From: DASQHW01 sp038238245
GTDB taxonomy: Bacteria > Actinomycetota > Acidimicrobiia > IMCC26256 > PALSA-610
Direction: 5' to 3'
DNA: 64,000 nt
Assembly (NCBI GenBank): GCA_038238245.1
Contig: JBBRXX010000009.1
Location: 62,001-126,000, forward strand
Part shown: positions 24,565 through 33,416 of the stretch, one piece after another
How positions within the stretch are numbered: position 1 is the first letter of the stretch
Layout: every line of letters starts with the position of its first letter
Made by a program: the position numbers and the translations under genes
The notes under the pieces: model-generated
Databases searched by the model: none
The model's input: only the letters and a program-made list of their open reading frames with translations
Told to the model about the DNA's origin: nothing

Positions 24565-25739
24565 GACGCGCGGTTCGTCAAGATGTTGACGACCGACACG
24601 CCCGAACCGCGACCACCCGCGTTGTGTTGCAGCGCGTAGCCGTTGCGGATGTCGACCTGCCGTTCGCCGGCCTCGCCGCGGAGCTGCCACCAGCACTCGG
24701 TGAGCTGGGCGACGCCCGTTGCGCCGATCGGGTGGCCCTTGGCGAGAAGGCCGCCGCTGGTGTTCACGGGGATTCGACCCTGCAGCGCCGTCTCGCCTTC
24801 GAGGCTCGCGACACCGCCCCGGCCCTTCTCGACGAAGCCGAGGTCTTCGATGTCGAGGATCTCGGTGATCGTGAAGCAGTCGTGCACCTCGGCGCAGTCG
24901 ATCCCACCCGGCTCGACGCCGGCCATCGTGTACGCGCGCTCGGCGGCCAGTCTCGTCGCCTTGATCTCCGTGAAGCTGTCCTTCTCGTGGAGGTAGGGAT
25001 GGTCGGTGGCGACGCCGAACCCCGCGACGAACACGGGGGTATCGGTGAACTCGCGCGCCCGCTCGGCGCTGACGAGGATCGTGGCCGCCGCGCCGTCGGT
25101 CTGCGGGCAACAGTCGAGGAGATGCAGCGGATGGCACACGGGCACCGACTTCAGCACGTCGTCGACGGTGATCTCGTTCTGGAAGTGGGCGTACGGGTCG
25201 CGCGCGCCGTTGTAGTGGTTCTTCACGGCGATCGACGCGAGCATCTCGCGCGTCGTGCCGAACTCGTGCATGTGCCGGGTTGCGAACGGAGCGAACAACA
25301 CCGGTGCGGTCTCGCCCCGCGTGAAGATCGGATGGCCGGCCGCCGCGCGCGACAGGAGGCCTTCCTCGCTCGACTTGTCGCGCATCTTCTCGACACCGAT
25401 CACGAGCACGACGTCGTGCACGCCGCTGGCAACGGCCATCGCACCTACCCGAAAGGCATCGCTGCCGGACGGACACGCGTTCTCGATGCGCGTGCAGGGA
25501 ATGCCGGTGAGGCCGATCGCCGTCGGGATCGTGTTCCCGCCGATGCCCTCTTGCCCCCACAGCGTGCCGCGCTGGGTTGCGACGAACGCCGCTTCGACCT
25601 GCCGAGGTTCGAATCCCTTGTCGACGCTGGCGACGGCGGCGTCGAATGCGCCCGCGGCCATCTGCTCGTAGCTCTGGTCGAACAGCTCACCCATCTTGAT
25701 GAGGCCGGCACCGACCACCGCGACCTTGTTCCAGCTCAC
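24561..25739 (-). CDS. Thiolase-family protein, SCP-x/lipid-transfer type
   Basis: 392-residue thiolase-fold enzyme of the SCP-x/Ltp branch. The acylated Cys lies in ENACPSGSDAFR; HDCFTITEI and NTSGGLLAKGHPIGATG give the conserved His region. The C-terminal end reads LQHNAGGRGSGVS instead of the second Cys motif of degradative thiolases, as is usual in this branch. It would cleave a 3-ketoacyl-CoA or act as an aldolase with a DUF35 partner. GTG at 25739 overlaps the stop of the upstream DUF35 fusion gene (GTGA), supporting physical partnership. Confidence 0.92.
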   Translation of the reverse strand: MSWNKVAVVGAGLIKMGELFDQSYEQMAAGAFDAAVASVDKGFEPRQVEAAFVATQRGTLWGQEGIGGNTIPTAIGLTGIPCTRIENACPSGSDAFRVGAMAVASGVHDVVLVIGVEKMRDKSSEEGLLSRAAAGHPIFTRGETAPVLFAPFATRHMHEFGTTREMLASIAVKNHYNGARDPYAHFQNEITVDDVLKSVPVCHPLHLLDCCPQTDGAAATILVSAERAREFTDTPVFVAGFGVATDHPYLHEKDSFTEIKATRLAAERAYTMAGVEPGGIDCAEVHDCFTITEILDIEDLGFVEKGRGGVASLEGETALQGRIPVNTSGGLLAKGHPIGATGVAQLTECWWQLRGEAGERQVDIRNGYALQHNAGGRGSGVSVVNILTNRAS

Positions 25740-27145
25740 GAGGCATCGTCCTTTGTGCTTCCGGCCCGGCACCGGGCCTTGAATCCGTACACGGGCACGC
25801 CGCGCTCGTGCGCGTACTTGCGCAGGACCAGGTCGACGCGCCGCCCGATCTCGACGTCGCTGCCGTCGCCGACGACTTGGAGCATCAGCCGGGCACCGTC
25901 GTCCATGTCGAGCACCGCGAGCGGGAGCGGCGCGACGAACGGCGCCGGCATCGTGTAGTTCACGACGAAGGTGTGAACCTGGCCGCCGCGCGCAACCTGC
26001 ACCGGCTCGAGCTTCGGCCCGCCGCAGTTGATGCAGTGGGGGTGGATCGACGGCGGGGTGCTGATGGTGCCGCAGTCGACGCAGCGTCCGCCGAGGAGAC
26101 CCAGCATCTCGTCGGCGCCGCGGGTGAACATCGCGCTTTCGGGCGGCACGCCCATTGGAATCGTTTCCCCGATAGGGACGAGTTGCCCGCGTGCGCGCAA
26201 TGCCCCGGCGTACGACACGGGCCGGCCCTCCGCGAGCGCGTCGGCAACGAGCGCCGATCCGGGAACCGGTTCGTCGACGTGCACCAGCGTGCCGGTGGTG
26301 CGACCGCCGCCGGTGCCGACGATCGCGATGATGCCCGGTGCGTCCATGTCGAGCGCGCCGCCCAGGAGCGGGGTCGCGGCGCCGGCGTCACCGATGGCCG
26401 CGTAGACCGACGCGGAGGTCGGCGTGTGCGCGCCGACCCGCTTGGCGACGGTCGCTCCGAGCCGGCCGTCGGGATCGGGGAGTGACCACGCGCGCACGTC
26501 GAAGGAAGCGAGCGCCTCGACGACCTCGGTGACCACCGGCAGGAACATCTCTTCCCGGAAGAGGCGAGCGTCATACAGATCACGGTTGTCGTGCTCGCCG
26601 TCGCCGCGGTACCGATCGAGGAATGGTCGGGTGCGCGACACACGGGTGCCGAGCGCAGCCGTGCCACCGTCCGCGCCGAGCACGAACGCGGCCGCTCCCG
26701 CGCCGCACCGGGCTTCGAAGCCGGTGCCGGGACCGGGCCGTACCGCGTCGCTCGCCACCACGATCGCGATGCGCGCGGATCCGGCGGCGATCGCATCAGC
26801 CGCGGCCGCAAGCGCCTCCATGCCCGCGTGCGCGGAACCCGCACACAGCGCGCCGCCGACGGTGGACGAGCAGCCGAGCGCCGCGGCGAGGAACGCGAGG
26901 CTCGGGCCTTCGGCGAACGGCGGCCGGCTGGTGCCCCAGAAGAGCGCGTCGACCCGTTCCGGCTCGATGCCGGCAGCGGTGAGCGCGGCTGTCGCGGCGT
27001 CCCACCCGAGCGTGAGCATGTCCTCGTCGGCGGCGCACACTGCGGCCTGGCCCCGGCCGGAGCGACCCCACGCGGCGCCCACGTCGGCCGCGGCCAGCCG
27101 AAGGGCGGGCGACGCGGCGCCGACACCGAGCAGACGAACGGTCAT
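25736..27145 (-). CDS. Ketosynthase/HMG-CoA-synthase-like domain fused to DUF35 zinc ribbon/OB-fold
   Basis: 469-residue fusion. The first ~325 residues resemble the KAS III/HMG-CoA synthase thiolase fold, with a putative nucleophile in GGALCAGSAHAG, but with no clear His and Asn catalytic motifs. Then comes a rubredoxin-like zinc ribbon CVDCGTIS...CINCG and an OB-fold (VHTFVVNYTMPAPF, PLPLAVLDMDDGARLM). DUF35 proteins bind acyl-CoA and activate thiolase-like partners such as Ltp2 in sterol degradation. Overlap with the SCP-x thiolase gene fits that role. ATG at 27145 begins the operon that runs down to 22023. Confidence 0.88.
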   Translation of the reverse strand: MTVRLLGVGAASPALRLAAADVGAAWGRSGRGQAAVCAADEDMLTLGWDAATAALTAAGIEPERVDALFWGTSRPPFAEGPSLAFLAAALGCSSTVGGALCAGSAHAGMEALAAAADAIAAGSARIAIVVASDAVRPGPGTGFEARCGAGAAAFVLGADGGTAALGTRVSRTRPFLDRYRGDGEHDNRDLYDARLFREEMFLPVVTEVVEALASFDVRAWSLPDPDGRLGATVAKRVGAHTPTSASVYAAIGDAGAATPLLGGALDMDAPGIIAIVGTGGGRTTGTLVHVDEPVPGSALVADALAEGRPVSYAGALRARGQLVPIGETIPMGVPPESAMFTRGADEMLGLLGGRCVDCGTISTPPSIHPHCINCGGPKLEPVQVARGGQVHTFVVNYTMPAPFVAPLPLAVLDMDDGARLMLQVVGDGSDVEIGRRVDLVLRKYAHERGVPVYGFKARCRAGSTKDDAS

Positions 27146-27278
27146 GCGCGCTCCTCCAACGCCGAAAGAGGGCCCAAAAGGGGAAGGTGTCGGAGGTTAG
27201 CTGGGGATACCGGCAGCTCGATTGAGACGTCTGCCGCATCCCGTCAAGCAGGCCTCGGAGGGCGTCGATACGCGACGC

Positions 27279-29567
27279 ATGAGCGGGCTGCGCGCGGACG
27301 GCGTGCCGAGCCGTCCGGGCGCGTCTTCGCGCCTCGGGGCCGTCGTGCACTTCGGCGCGACTGCGCTCGTGCTCCCGGTCCTGCTGCTCGGGCAGCGACT
27401 GGGCTTCGTCGCCGACGTCTCGCCGTGGGTACTGACGGCCACGCTGATCGCGGGGTCACTCACGAGCGTCGGGGCCGCGTACGTGTGGCCCCTCAGCGAG
27501 AGCAACCGCGGCCTCGTACCCCGGCTGCTGTGTTCGTTCGCCGTGATCGCAACCGTGATCTATCTGATCGGGTGGGGTGCGGTTCTCGGTATCGGCTATG
27601 TGTTCGGTGCGATCGAGGAGTTCCGGGTCGCGGGGTCGAGGGTCGCGCGCCCCGCGATCGTGTGCGTGGTGTTGATGACCGCAATAGGGGAGAGCGCGGT
27701 CGCGCTGGGCTGGGTCGACTCGAACGTCGGTGTGGCCCAAGGCCACGGTCTGGCGCTGCTCACCGCCCTTGGGACGTGCCTCATCATCGCGTACCTGGGT
27801 CTGGCCTACGCGGAGAAGGAACGGTTCGAAGCGTCACTTCGCTACAGCGACGAGCGTCTGCAAGCCCTTGTGCGGCACGCGTCCGACGCGATCGTGGTCA
27901 TCGAAGTCGACGGGACGGTGCTGTACGCAAGCCCCGCGATCGAGCGGCTCCTCGGTCGCGGACCCGACGACCTGCCCCGAATCGACCAGGAGCTCATCCA
28001 CGAGGATCATCTCGAGCTCGCGCAAGCACTGTTCGGGGACCTGCTGAGTCGCCCGCGCGCGGTGCAGTGGATCGAGATCCCACTCGCACACGCCGATGGC
28101 GAGTACCGATGGTTCGAGGTCGGCGTCACGAACATGCTCGACGATCCCGCGGTCGGCGGGCTCGTCTGCAACATGCGCGACATCACCGAACGTCGGTCGG
28201 CGCGAGAGCAGCTGACGTTTCAGGCGTACCACGACGCGCTTACCCGTCTCCCGAACCGGTGGCTCTTCCTCGATCAGCTCGAGCACGCCCAAGCCGAGGC
28301 AAAAGTGCACGGGCAATACGTCGGGGTGCTGTTCCTCGACGTCGACCGCTTCAAGTTGGTGAACGACAGCCTCGGCCATGAAGTCGGCGACCGCATGCTC
28401 GTCGTGGTCGCCGAGCGGCTGGCCAACTGCCTGCGGCCGCGCGACGTGGTGGCGCGTTTCGGTGGTGACGAGTTCACGGTGCTGCTGCGCGACCTCGAGG
28501 ACGCCGACACTGCGCTGCGGATCGCGGATCGGATGATCGAAGCGATGCGCGACCCGCTCGTGATCGACGGGCACGAGCTGTTCGTGTCGGCAAGCGTCGG
28601 TATCGCGCTGTCACACGCGGGTGTCGATGCCGCGAGTGACCTGCTGCGTCAGGCCGACCTCGCGATGTACGTCGCCAAGGAGAAGGGTCGCGCCCGTTGG
28701 GAGCTTTTCGACGCGTCGTTCGCGCCCCATGTGATGGAGCGTCTCGAGCTCGAGAGCGACATGCGGCGGGCGCTCGAGCGCGGGGAGCTCGTCGTGCTCT
28801 TCCAGCCCGAGGTGGCGTTGACGAGCGGAGACGTGATTGCCGCCGAGGCGTTGCTGCGCTGGAACCATCCGCATAGAGGCGTGCTCGCGCCCGCGACCTT
28901 CGTCCCCATCGCTGAGGAGTCGAGCCTGATCGTGGCGATCGATCGGTTCGTCCTCCGCCAAGCGTGTCTCTGGGCGCGCCGGTGGGCATCGACGTGTGCG
29001 CCCGCCGATCCGCTCACGGTCAGCGTGAACCTCTCGCCGCGCTTCATGCGCCAGGCCGACGTCGTCGGCGACATCACGGCGGTGCTTCGGGAGACTGGTG
29101 TCGACCCGCGCTACATCCAGATCGAGATCACCGAGCGGAGCGCGCTCACAGATCTCGACGCGACGTGCAGTCAGCTCCATCAGCTCCGCGCGATCGGCGT
29201 GCGCGTCGCGGTCGACGACTTCGGGACCGGATACTCGGCGCTTGCCTATCTGAAGAAGCTCCCGATCGACGTGCTGAAGCTCGACAAGTCGTTCTTCGAC
29301 GGACTCGATGGCGCTCCTGCCGATCTGGCGATCGTGCAGGCAATCGTGACGATGGGGCACGCACTCGACGTCAAGGTGACCGCCGAGGGCGTCGAGCGGG
29401 CAGAGCAGGCGGCTCGGCTGCGGGAGGTCGGCTGCGACTCGGCGATGGGCTGGTTGTGGTCCCGCGCGGTGCCACCCGAGCAGCTCGAGCCGATCGCTGC
29501 CGCCGGGTTCATGCCCGACGGCGGCGCGCGACAAGGCGTCGTGGTGCCGTTGCGAGCGCGCGCGTAG
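27279..29567 (+). CDS. Membrane PAS-GGDEF-EAL bifunctional c-di-GMP enzyme
   Basis: About 762 residues from ATG 27279; an in-frame TTG at 27222 is an alternative. The N-terminal ~170 residues contain about five TM segments (for example ATALVLPVLLLGQRL, FAVIATVIYLIGWGAVLGI), a membrane sensor of unknown ligand. A PAS domain starts at YSDERLQALVRHASDAIVV, followed by GGDEF with intact RFGGDEF and inhibitory RPRD five residues before it. The EAL domain has intact AEALLRW, SVNLSPRF, EITERS, DDFGTGYSAL, LKLDKSF and AEGVE. Both cyclase and phosphodiesterase activities are therefore possible. It is divergent from the thiolase/DUF35 operon. Confidence 0.92.
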   Translation: MSGLRADGVPSRPGASSRLGAVVHFGATALVLPVLLLGQRLGFVADVSPWVLTATLIAGSLTSVGAAYVWPLSESNRGLVPRLLCSFAVIATVIYLIGWGAVLGIGYVFGAIEEFRVAGSRVARPAIVCVVLMTAIGESAVALGWVDSNVGVAQGHGLALLTALGTCLIIAYLGLAYAEKERFEASLRYSDERLQALVRHASDAIVVIEVDGTVLYASPAIERLLGRGPDDLPRIDQELIHEDHLELAQALFGDLLSRPRAVQWIEIPLAHADGEYRWFEVGVTNMLDDPAVGGLVCNMRDITERRSAREQLTFQAYHDALTRLPNRWLFLDQLEHAQAEAKVHGQYVGVLFLDVDRFKLVNDSLGHEVGDRMLVVVAERLANCLRPRDVVARFGGDEFTVLLRDLEDADTALRIADRMIEAMRDPLVIDGHELFVSASVGIALSHAGVDAASDLLRQADLAMYVAKEKGRARWELFDASFAPHVMERLELESDMRRALERGELVVLFQPEVALTSGDVIAAEALLRWNHPHRGVLAPATFVPIAEESSLIVAIDRFVLRQACLWARRWASTCAPADPLTVSVNLSPRFMRQADVVGDITAVLRETGVDPRYIQIEITERSALTDLDATCSQLHQLRAIGVRVAVDDFGTGYSALAYLKKLPIDVLKLDKSFFDGLDGAPADLAIVQAIVTMGHALDVKVTAEGVERAEQAARLREVGCDSAMGWLWSRAVPPEQLEPIAAAGFMPDGGARQGVVVPLRARA

Positions 29568-29632
29568 TTCGCGCGCCGCCTGGTCTCAGCTGCGCGACCG
29601 GCGCCTGCGCGATGGGGCGGGTCGTCTCTCGT

Positions 29633-30793
29633 CTACGCGGCGTTGTGCCGGTTCGTCATCGCGGTGACGTCCGGGCTGATGCTCGTGGCGCCGAACGTCG
29701 AGTCCTCGACACGGAGCAGGCCGGTGCCCGAGTGATCTATGAGATACAACCGATCTCCAAGGGACATGATGTCGCGTCCGCCGACGGAGTGGGTGAAGTA
29801 GCTGTCGGAACCGCTGGAGGGATCGAGGATCCGCGCCTGTGCCATGTCGCTGCCGGGCTCAGGCATCGCGACGAACGGTATTCCCTGCGCGGTCCAGGTG
29901 ATTCGCGGCGCGTAGACGGCGGCCTCGCTCGCGGGATTGACCACGATCGGCAAGCGCGTGCGGGACGTCAACGCACCGCTGGGGCCGACGCCGAAGATGC
30001 GAATCTCGCACGAGTCCTGCACGCAGAAAGATACTGCGAGCTCGTGTCCGTCGGGAGAGAACGCGGTTCCGCCGACGAGGCCGGTTCCGAGCGCGAACGA
30101 CTGCGAGCCGTCGTCCGAGAGATCTCGCACGACGACATTGGACTGCGGAGCCACAGAACCGTTCGACGGGCTGCCGCCTGTGCAGTTCCCCGCGCGATCG
30201 TTTGATCGCACGATCGCCACGTGCGCGCCGTCGGGACTGAGGGCGAAGCTCACGGCGTCTCCGAAGCCTGTTGATGCGCCCGTGCGGAGGTCGATTTCGC
30301 TCACGGTGCCGCAACTCGCCGCGGCGGCGATGTCGATACTCGGTCGTCGCAGCACCACGACGTGATCGCCGTCGGGCAACACTGCAAGTGCGCTGACGAC
30401 GGTGCCGGGTGTTGACGGTACGAGTGTGCGTACGTCGTGCCAGTTCCGATCGACGAGTGTGACCCGGCCGTCGCTCCGGCCGACGACGACCCCGCCGCCC
30501 GGAACGCCGGCCACCGGGGCGGATTTCGGTGGACCAACCTTGCCGTTCGGCTTCGGATGTTGGACTTCGACCTTCTGTCGGACCGGCGCCTGTTGCAACG
30601 CGGCGACGGTGACGACGGCTGCGACAATGATTGCCGCGACCGCGAGAGCTCCGCCGGCAAACCTGGTGATGGCGCGACGGCGCCGCTCCGTCTCGATTCG
30701 CGCTTCGATCGTGGTCCAGAGCTCGTCACCTGCCGGCGCGTCCTCGGCGACGGTCTGGACGGTCCGTCGAAGGCGAGTTTCGAAGTCGCTCAT
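29633..30793 (-). CDS. Membrane-anchored beta-propeller protein, probable anti-sigma partner
   Basis: 386-residue protein: a cytoplasmic N-terminal ~45 residues (SDFETRLRRTVQTVAED...), one TM (GGALAVAAIIVAAVVTVAAL), a proline-rich linker, then an extracytoplasmic region with WD40/TolB-like repeats (VVSALAVLPDGDHVVVL, ALSPDGAHVAIVRS, TAFSPDGHELAVSFC). No zinc-finger anti-sigma motif is visible. Its start overlaps the stop of the sigma factor gene (ATGA). In actinobacteria such partners often bind the sigma factor through the cytoplasmic tail; that role is inferred from the arrangement. Confidence 0.85.
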   Translation of the reverse strand: MSDFETRLRRTVQTVAEDAPAGDELWTTIEARIETERRRRAITRFAGGALAVAAIIVAAVVTVAALQQAPVRQKVEVQHPKPNGKVGPPKSAPVAGVPGGGVVVGRSDGRVTLVDRNWHDVRTLVPSTPGTVVSALAVLPDGDHVVVLRRPSIDIAAAASCGTVSEIDLRTGASTGFGDAVSFALSPDGAHVAIVRSNDRAGNCTGGSPSNGSVAPQSNVVVRDLSDDGSQSFALGTGLVGGTAFSPDGHELAVSFCVQDSCEIRIFGVGPSGALTSRTRLPIVVNPASEAAVYAPRITWTAQGIPFVAMPEPGSDMAQARILDPSSGSDSYFTHSVGGRDIMSLGDRLYLIDHSGTGLLRVEDSTFGATSISPDVTAMTNRHNAA

Positions 30794-31305
30794 CGCGCGT
30801 CTCCTTCCGCGTTGGCTTCGAGCAGCTCACGCATTCGGTCGAGCCCTCGTGACACCTGCGACTTCACCGTGCCGACACTGACGCCCAAGGCATCAGCAGT
30901 TTGTGCCTCGGAAAGATCTTCGAGGTATCGCAACGCGACGGCGGCACGCTGTCGGACCGGCAGCATGAGCAACGCGCGTTGTACCGAATCCCGGTCGTCG
31001 ACCCCGGAGTCGGCAGCTGACGCGAGCTGCGAACCATTGAGTGGATCGAGCCGCCGGCGAACCTCGAATCGGCGGAACGTCGAGTTCACGTGGTTGATGA
31101 GCGCCCGCCGCAGGTATGCGGCCGGATCGTCGATCGTGCCGCGCTGCCATTTCGAGTACATACGAACGAAGACCTCCGCGACCACCTCCTCGGCCAAGTC
31201 GCCGTCTCCCGTCAGGAGGTACGCGAGGCGAAGTGCCTTGCGTTGCTGCGAAGCGAAGAAGTCGGCGAACCCTGCAGATTCTTCGCGCAGCTCTACAGTC
31301 CGCAT
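30790..31305 (-). CDS. RNA polymerase sigma factor, SigE-type ECF family
   Basis: 171-residue ECF sigma factor. Region 2 contains KALRLAYLLTGDGDLAEEVV and AEVFVRMYSKW; region 4 contains LPVRQRAAVALRYLEDLSEA followed by ALGVSVGTVKSQVSRGLDRM. ATG at 31305 removes a poorly conserved 17-residue extension. It would direct RNA polymerase to a small regulon, controlled by the membrane beta-propeller protein encoded in overlap downstream. No autoregulatory promoter could be assigned. Confidence 0.92.
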   Translation of the reverse strand: MRTVELREESAGFADFFASQQRKALRLAYLLTGDGDLAEEVVAEVFVRMYSKWQRGTIDDPAAYLRRALINHVNSTFRRFEVRRRLDPLNGSQLASAADSGVDDRDSVQRALLMLPVRQRAAVALRYLEDLSEAQTADALGVSVGTVKSQVSRGLDRMRELLEANAEGDAR

Positions 31306-31556
31306 CTCGGCCCCCGCGACCCTCGGAGCAAGCATTCTCGTACTCACGCCCACCACGACGCATCACGCCACGGAAAGGTTGCGTGGCCGCCGATCCGAGG
31401 TGACTCGCAAGCCGCGGCAGCCGCCGAGGCCAGACCGCACCGTGAGTCCGAGCGCGTCCCCGCGCCGAATGGCTCCCGAGGTTGCCGGCGCCGCACCCAC
31501 TACGCGGGGTATAACGAGCCGAACAGACTGAAGGAACGGCTGATGGAGGTGGAGGC

Positions 31557-31973
31557 ATGGACGTTCAGTTCGTCGCGAGCGTCGCGCCGATCGTGCGAGA
31601 CCGCGACGCGTCTCGATCCTTCTACCGGGACGCTTTGGGCTTGGCCTTTGAAGGCGAAGAGGGCGACTACATGTTCACCCACAAGCTCGAAGGGACGAAG
31701 CACTTCGGCCTCTGGCCGCTCTCGGAGGCGGCGAACGCCTGTTTTGGCACCGCCGAGTGGCCCGCCGACATTCCGATCCCGCAGGCGAGCATCGAGTTCG
31801 AGGTTCCTGACGTCGTCGCGGCGGCCGCGGAACTCACGGCCAAGGGCTATCGGCTCCTCCACAATGCCCGCACGGAGCCGTGGACGCAGATCTCTGCGCG
31901 GCTGTTGAGTCCCGAAGGCTTGCTCGTCGCCGTCTGCTACACCCCGTCGTTCCACGACACGGAGCCCAGCTGA
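31557..31973 (+). CDS. VOC (glyoxalase/bleomycin resistance) family protein
   Basis: 138-residue VOC protein with the paired beta-alpha-beta-beta-beta units: VASVAPIVRDRDASRSFYRDALGL, and the second half with IEFEVPDVVAAAAELTAKGY. GGAGGTGGAGG immediately before the ATG is a strong ribosome binding site. VOC proteins include dioxygenases, isomerases and antibiotic-binding proteins; nothing fixes the role here. It stands alone on the plus strand. Confidence 0.87.
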   Translation: MDVQFVASVAPIVRDRDASRSFYRDALGLAFEGEEGDYMFTHKLEGTKHFGLWPLSEAANACFGTAEWPADIPIPQASIEFEVPDVVAAAAELTAKGYRLLHNARTEPWTQISARLLSPEGLLVAVCYTPSFHDTEPS

Positions 31974-32348
31974 ACCTCCGCACACAGAAGACTTCGGTGC
32001 GTTCGTGCGCCACCGTCTTCCCACGAACCCAGCCGCCCGGCTTGGACGCGCCTTGCCGGGAGTTCGCGTTGCTCGCCGTGCCCGGATGGTGCGTCGGACG
32101 AAGTGCGCAACGCACCGCACCGCTTCAAAGCTCCTCATCGGCGCGCATGCACGACCTCTGTGCTCTCGTCCCGGAAGCCGCCGCGTCTGAAGGGATCGCC
32201 GCTACGCTCCACGGTGCGTAAGAGAGCTCAGAGGACCAGACCCGTGGCAAAGTCATGGCAATGCCACTGGTGCACGGGGATGCGCGAAGGTGCACGACCA
32301 TGCACAATCCGAGCTCGCTGACCTGCACAGACGCGCAGGAATGCGCAC
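31974..32348. other. Gene-free stretch before tRNA-Cys
   Basis: No convincing coding sequence. It contains the hairpin after the VOC gene, and a short cluster of TGCAC motifs between 32270 and 32326 (GTGCAC at 32270 and 32290). Antisense frames here include a well-known tRNA-antisense artefact and are not genes. Confidence 0.5.
31987..32020 (+). terminator. Possible terminator hairpin after VOC gene
   Basis: Arms GAAGAC and GTCTTC enclose an inner GGTG/CACC pairing with small bulges, starting 13 bases after the VOC stop codon. No T-run follows, so termination is uncertain. Confidence 0.35.
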
Positions 32349-32420
32349 GGCGGCGTAGCCGAGTGGCACAGGCAGAGGTCTGCAAAACCTTTCACGCGGG
32401 TTCGATTCCCGCCGCCGCCT
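32349..32420 (+). tRNA. tRNA-Cys (GCA)
   Basis: A 72-base cloverleaf folds fully: acceptor GGCGGCG/CGCCGCC, D stem GCC/GGC, anticodon stem GAGGT/ACCTT (one G-T pair), loop CTGCAAA with anticodon GCA at 32382-32384, and T stem GCGGG/CCCGC with loop TTCGATT. The discriminator base is T, as expected for tRNA-Cys. CCA is not encoded. No integrase or repeated 3' end was seen nearby. Confidence 0.95.
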
Positions 32421-32480
32421 CTCACGAGCTCCTCACACAGACGCCACGAGGATCGAACACGCAACGGGGACGATGAGCCC

Positions 32481-33383
32481 ATGACCAGTGGTCGGAGCGT
32501 GTTGATGGGCGTCGTGGCAACGATCGGAGCTCTCGTGGCGGGGTGCGGGGGAGGGAGCAACACCGCCGGAACCGGCGCGCCGAGCTCGGTGACGACTGCT
32601 CCCGCGGCGTCGACGACCGCGGTGGCGACCCAGGTCGGTCGCGCCTACCCACCCGGTCGCAACGTGGTCACCTTCGACGTGAATGGCGTGCGGCGCACCG
32701 CCGTCGTGGTCGTGCCGACCAACCTGTCACACCCGGCACCGCTCGTCTTCGTGTTCCACGGTCACGGCGGCAGCGGCGCCAAGATCGAGCGCAAGTTCGA
32801 CATCGAGGGCCTGTGGCGCGACGCGATCGTCGTGTATCCCGACGGACTCGTCGGCCACCAGGGTCGCACCGATCCGAAGGGCGTGAAGCCCGGTTGGCAA
32901 ACGCGGCTTGGTGAGCGCGGCGACCGCGACCTCGCGTTCTACGACACGATGCACAGCGCGCTGACCTCGAGGCTGCCCGTCGACCGCAACCGCGTGTATG
33001 TCATGGGGCATTCGAACGGCTCCGCGTTCGTGTCGTTGCTGTTCAACCAACGCGGCAGTGGGATCGCGGCGACCGCCAACCTCTCGGGTCAGCCGTCGGC
33101 GCGCTTGCTGGCCGGCGACCAGGTGCGCTCGATGTTCATGGCGATGGGCAAACGCGACCCGATCGTGCCGTATGCCAACCAGGCCAAGAGCATCCCGATT
33201 GCCGAGCGCAAGCTCGGAGTGGATCCGAAGACCGCGACGGTCCACGGGTACCTCCGCTCCGAGCGCGGTCCGGGGAACGTGGAGCTCGCGACCTACATCT
33301 ATCCCGGCGGACACGCGCCGCCGCCCGAGGTACCCGGTCTGGTCGTGGCGTTCTTCCAACGTCACACCCGTTCGACCGGCTGA
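32481..33383 (+). CDS. Secreted lipoprotein esterase, LpqC/PHB-depolymerase-like
   Basis: 300-residue alpha/beta hydrolase. The N-terminus is a lipoprotein signal with lipobox LVAGC followed by a Ser/Thr/Ala-rich linker, so it should be anchored outside the membrane. The core shows VFVFHGHGGSG (oxyanion region), the nucleophile elbow GHSNGS, Asp in GKRDPIVPY and His in YPGGHAPP. It belongs to the polyhydroxybutyrate depolymerase/feruloyl esterase type and would hydrolyse an extracellular ester. The frame begins 61 bases after the tRNA. Confidence 0.9.
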   Translation: MTSGRSVLMGVVATIGALVAGCGGGSNTAGTGAPSSVTTAPAASTTAVATQVGRAYPPGRNVVTFDVNGVRRTAVVVVPTNLSHPAPLVFVFHGHGGSGAKIERKFDIEGLWRDAIVVYPDGLVGHQGRTDPKGVKPGWQTRLGERGDRDLAFYDTMHSALTSRLPVDRNRVYVMGHSNGSAFVSLLFNQRGSGIAATANLSGQPSARLLAGDQVRSMFMAMGKRDPIVPYANQAKSIPIAERKLGVDPKTATVHGYLRSERGPGNVELATYIYPGGHAPPPEVPGLVVAFFQRHTRSTG

Positions 33384-33416
33384 GACGCGTTCGAGCGGCG
33401 CGATGGTGCCGTTCGT

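Noticed and set aside
26591..28381. 596-codon frame spanning the DUF35 fusion gene and the start of the GGDEF-EAL gene
   Set aside because: Crosses two real genes on opposite strands and is almost entirely Arg/Ala/Gly-rich.
32349..32420. tRNA-Cys as an integration site for a mobile element
   Set aside because: No integrase gene and no second copy of the tRNA 3' end was seen in the window.
32228..32563. Minus-strand frame containing GGGNRTRV over the tRNA
   Set aside because: This is the familiar spurious protein produced by translating the antisense of a tRNA gene.
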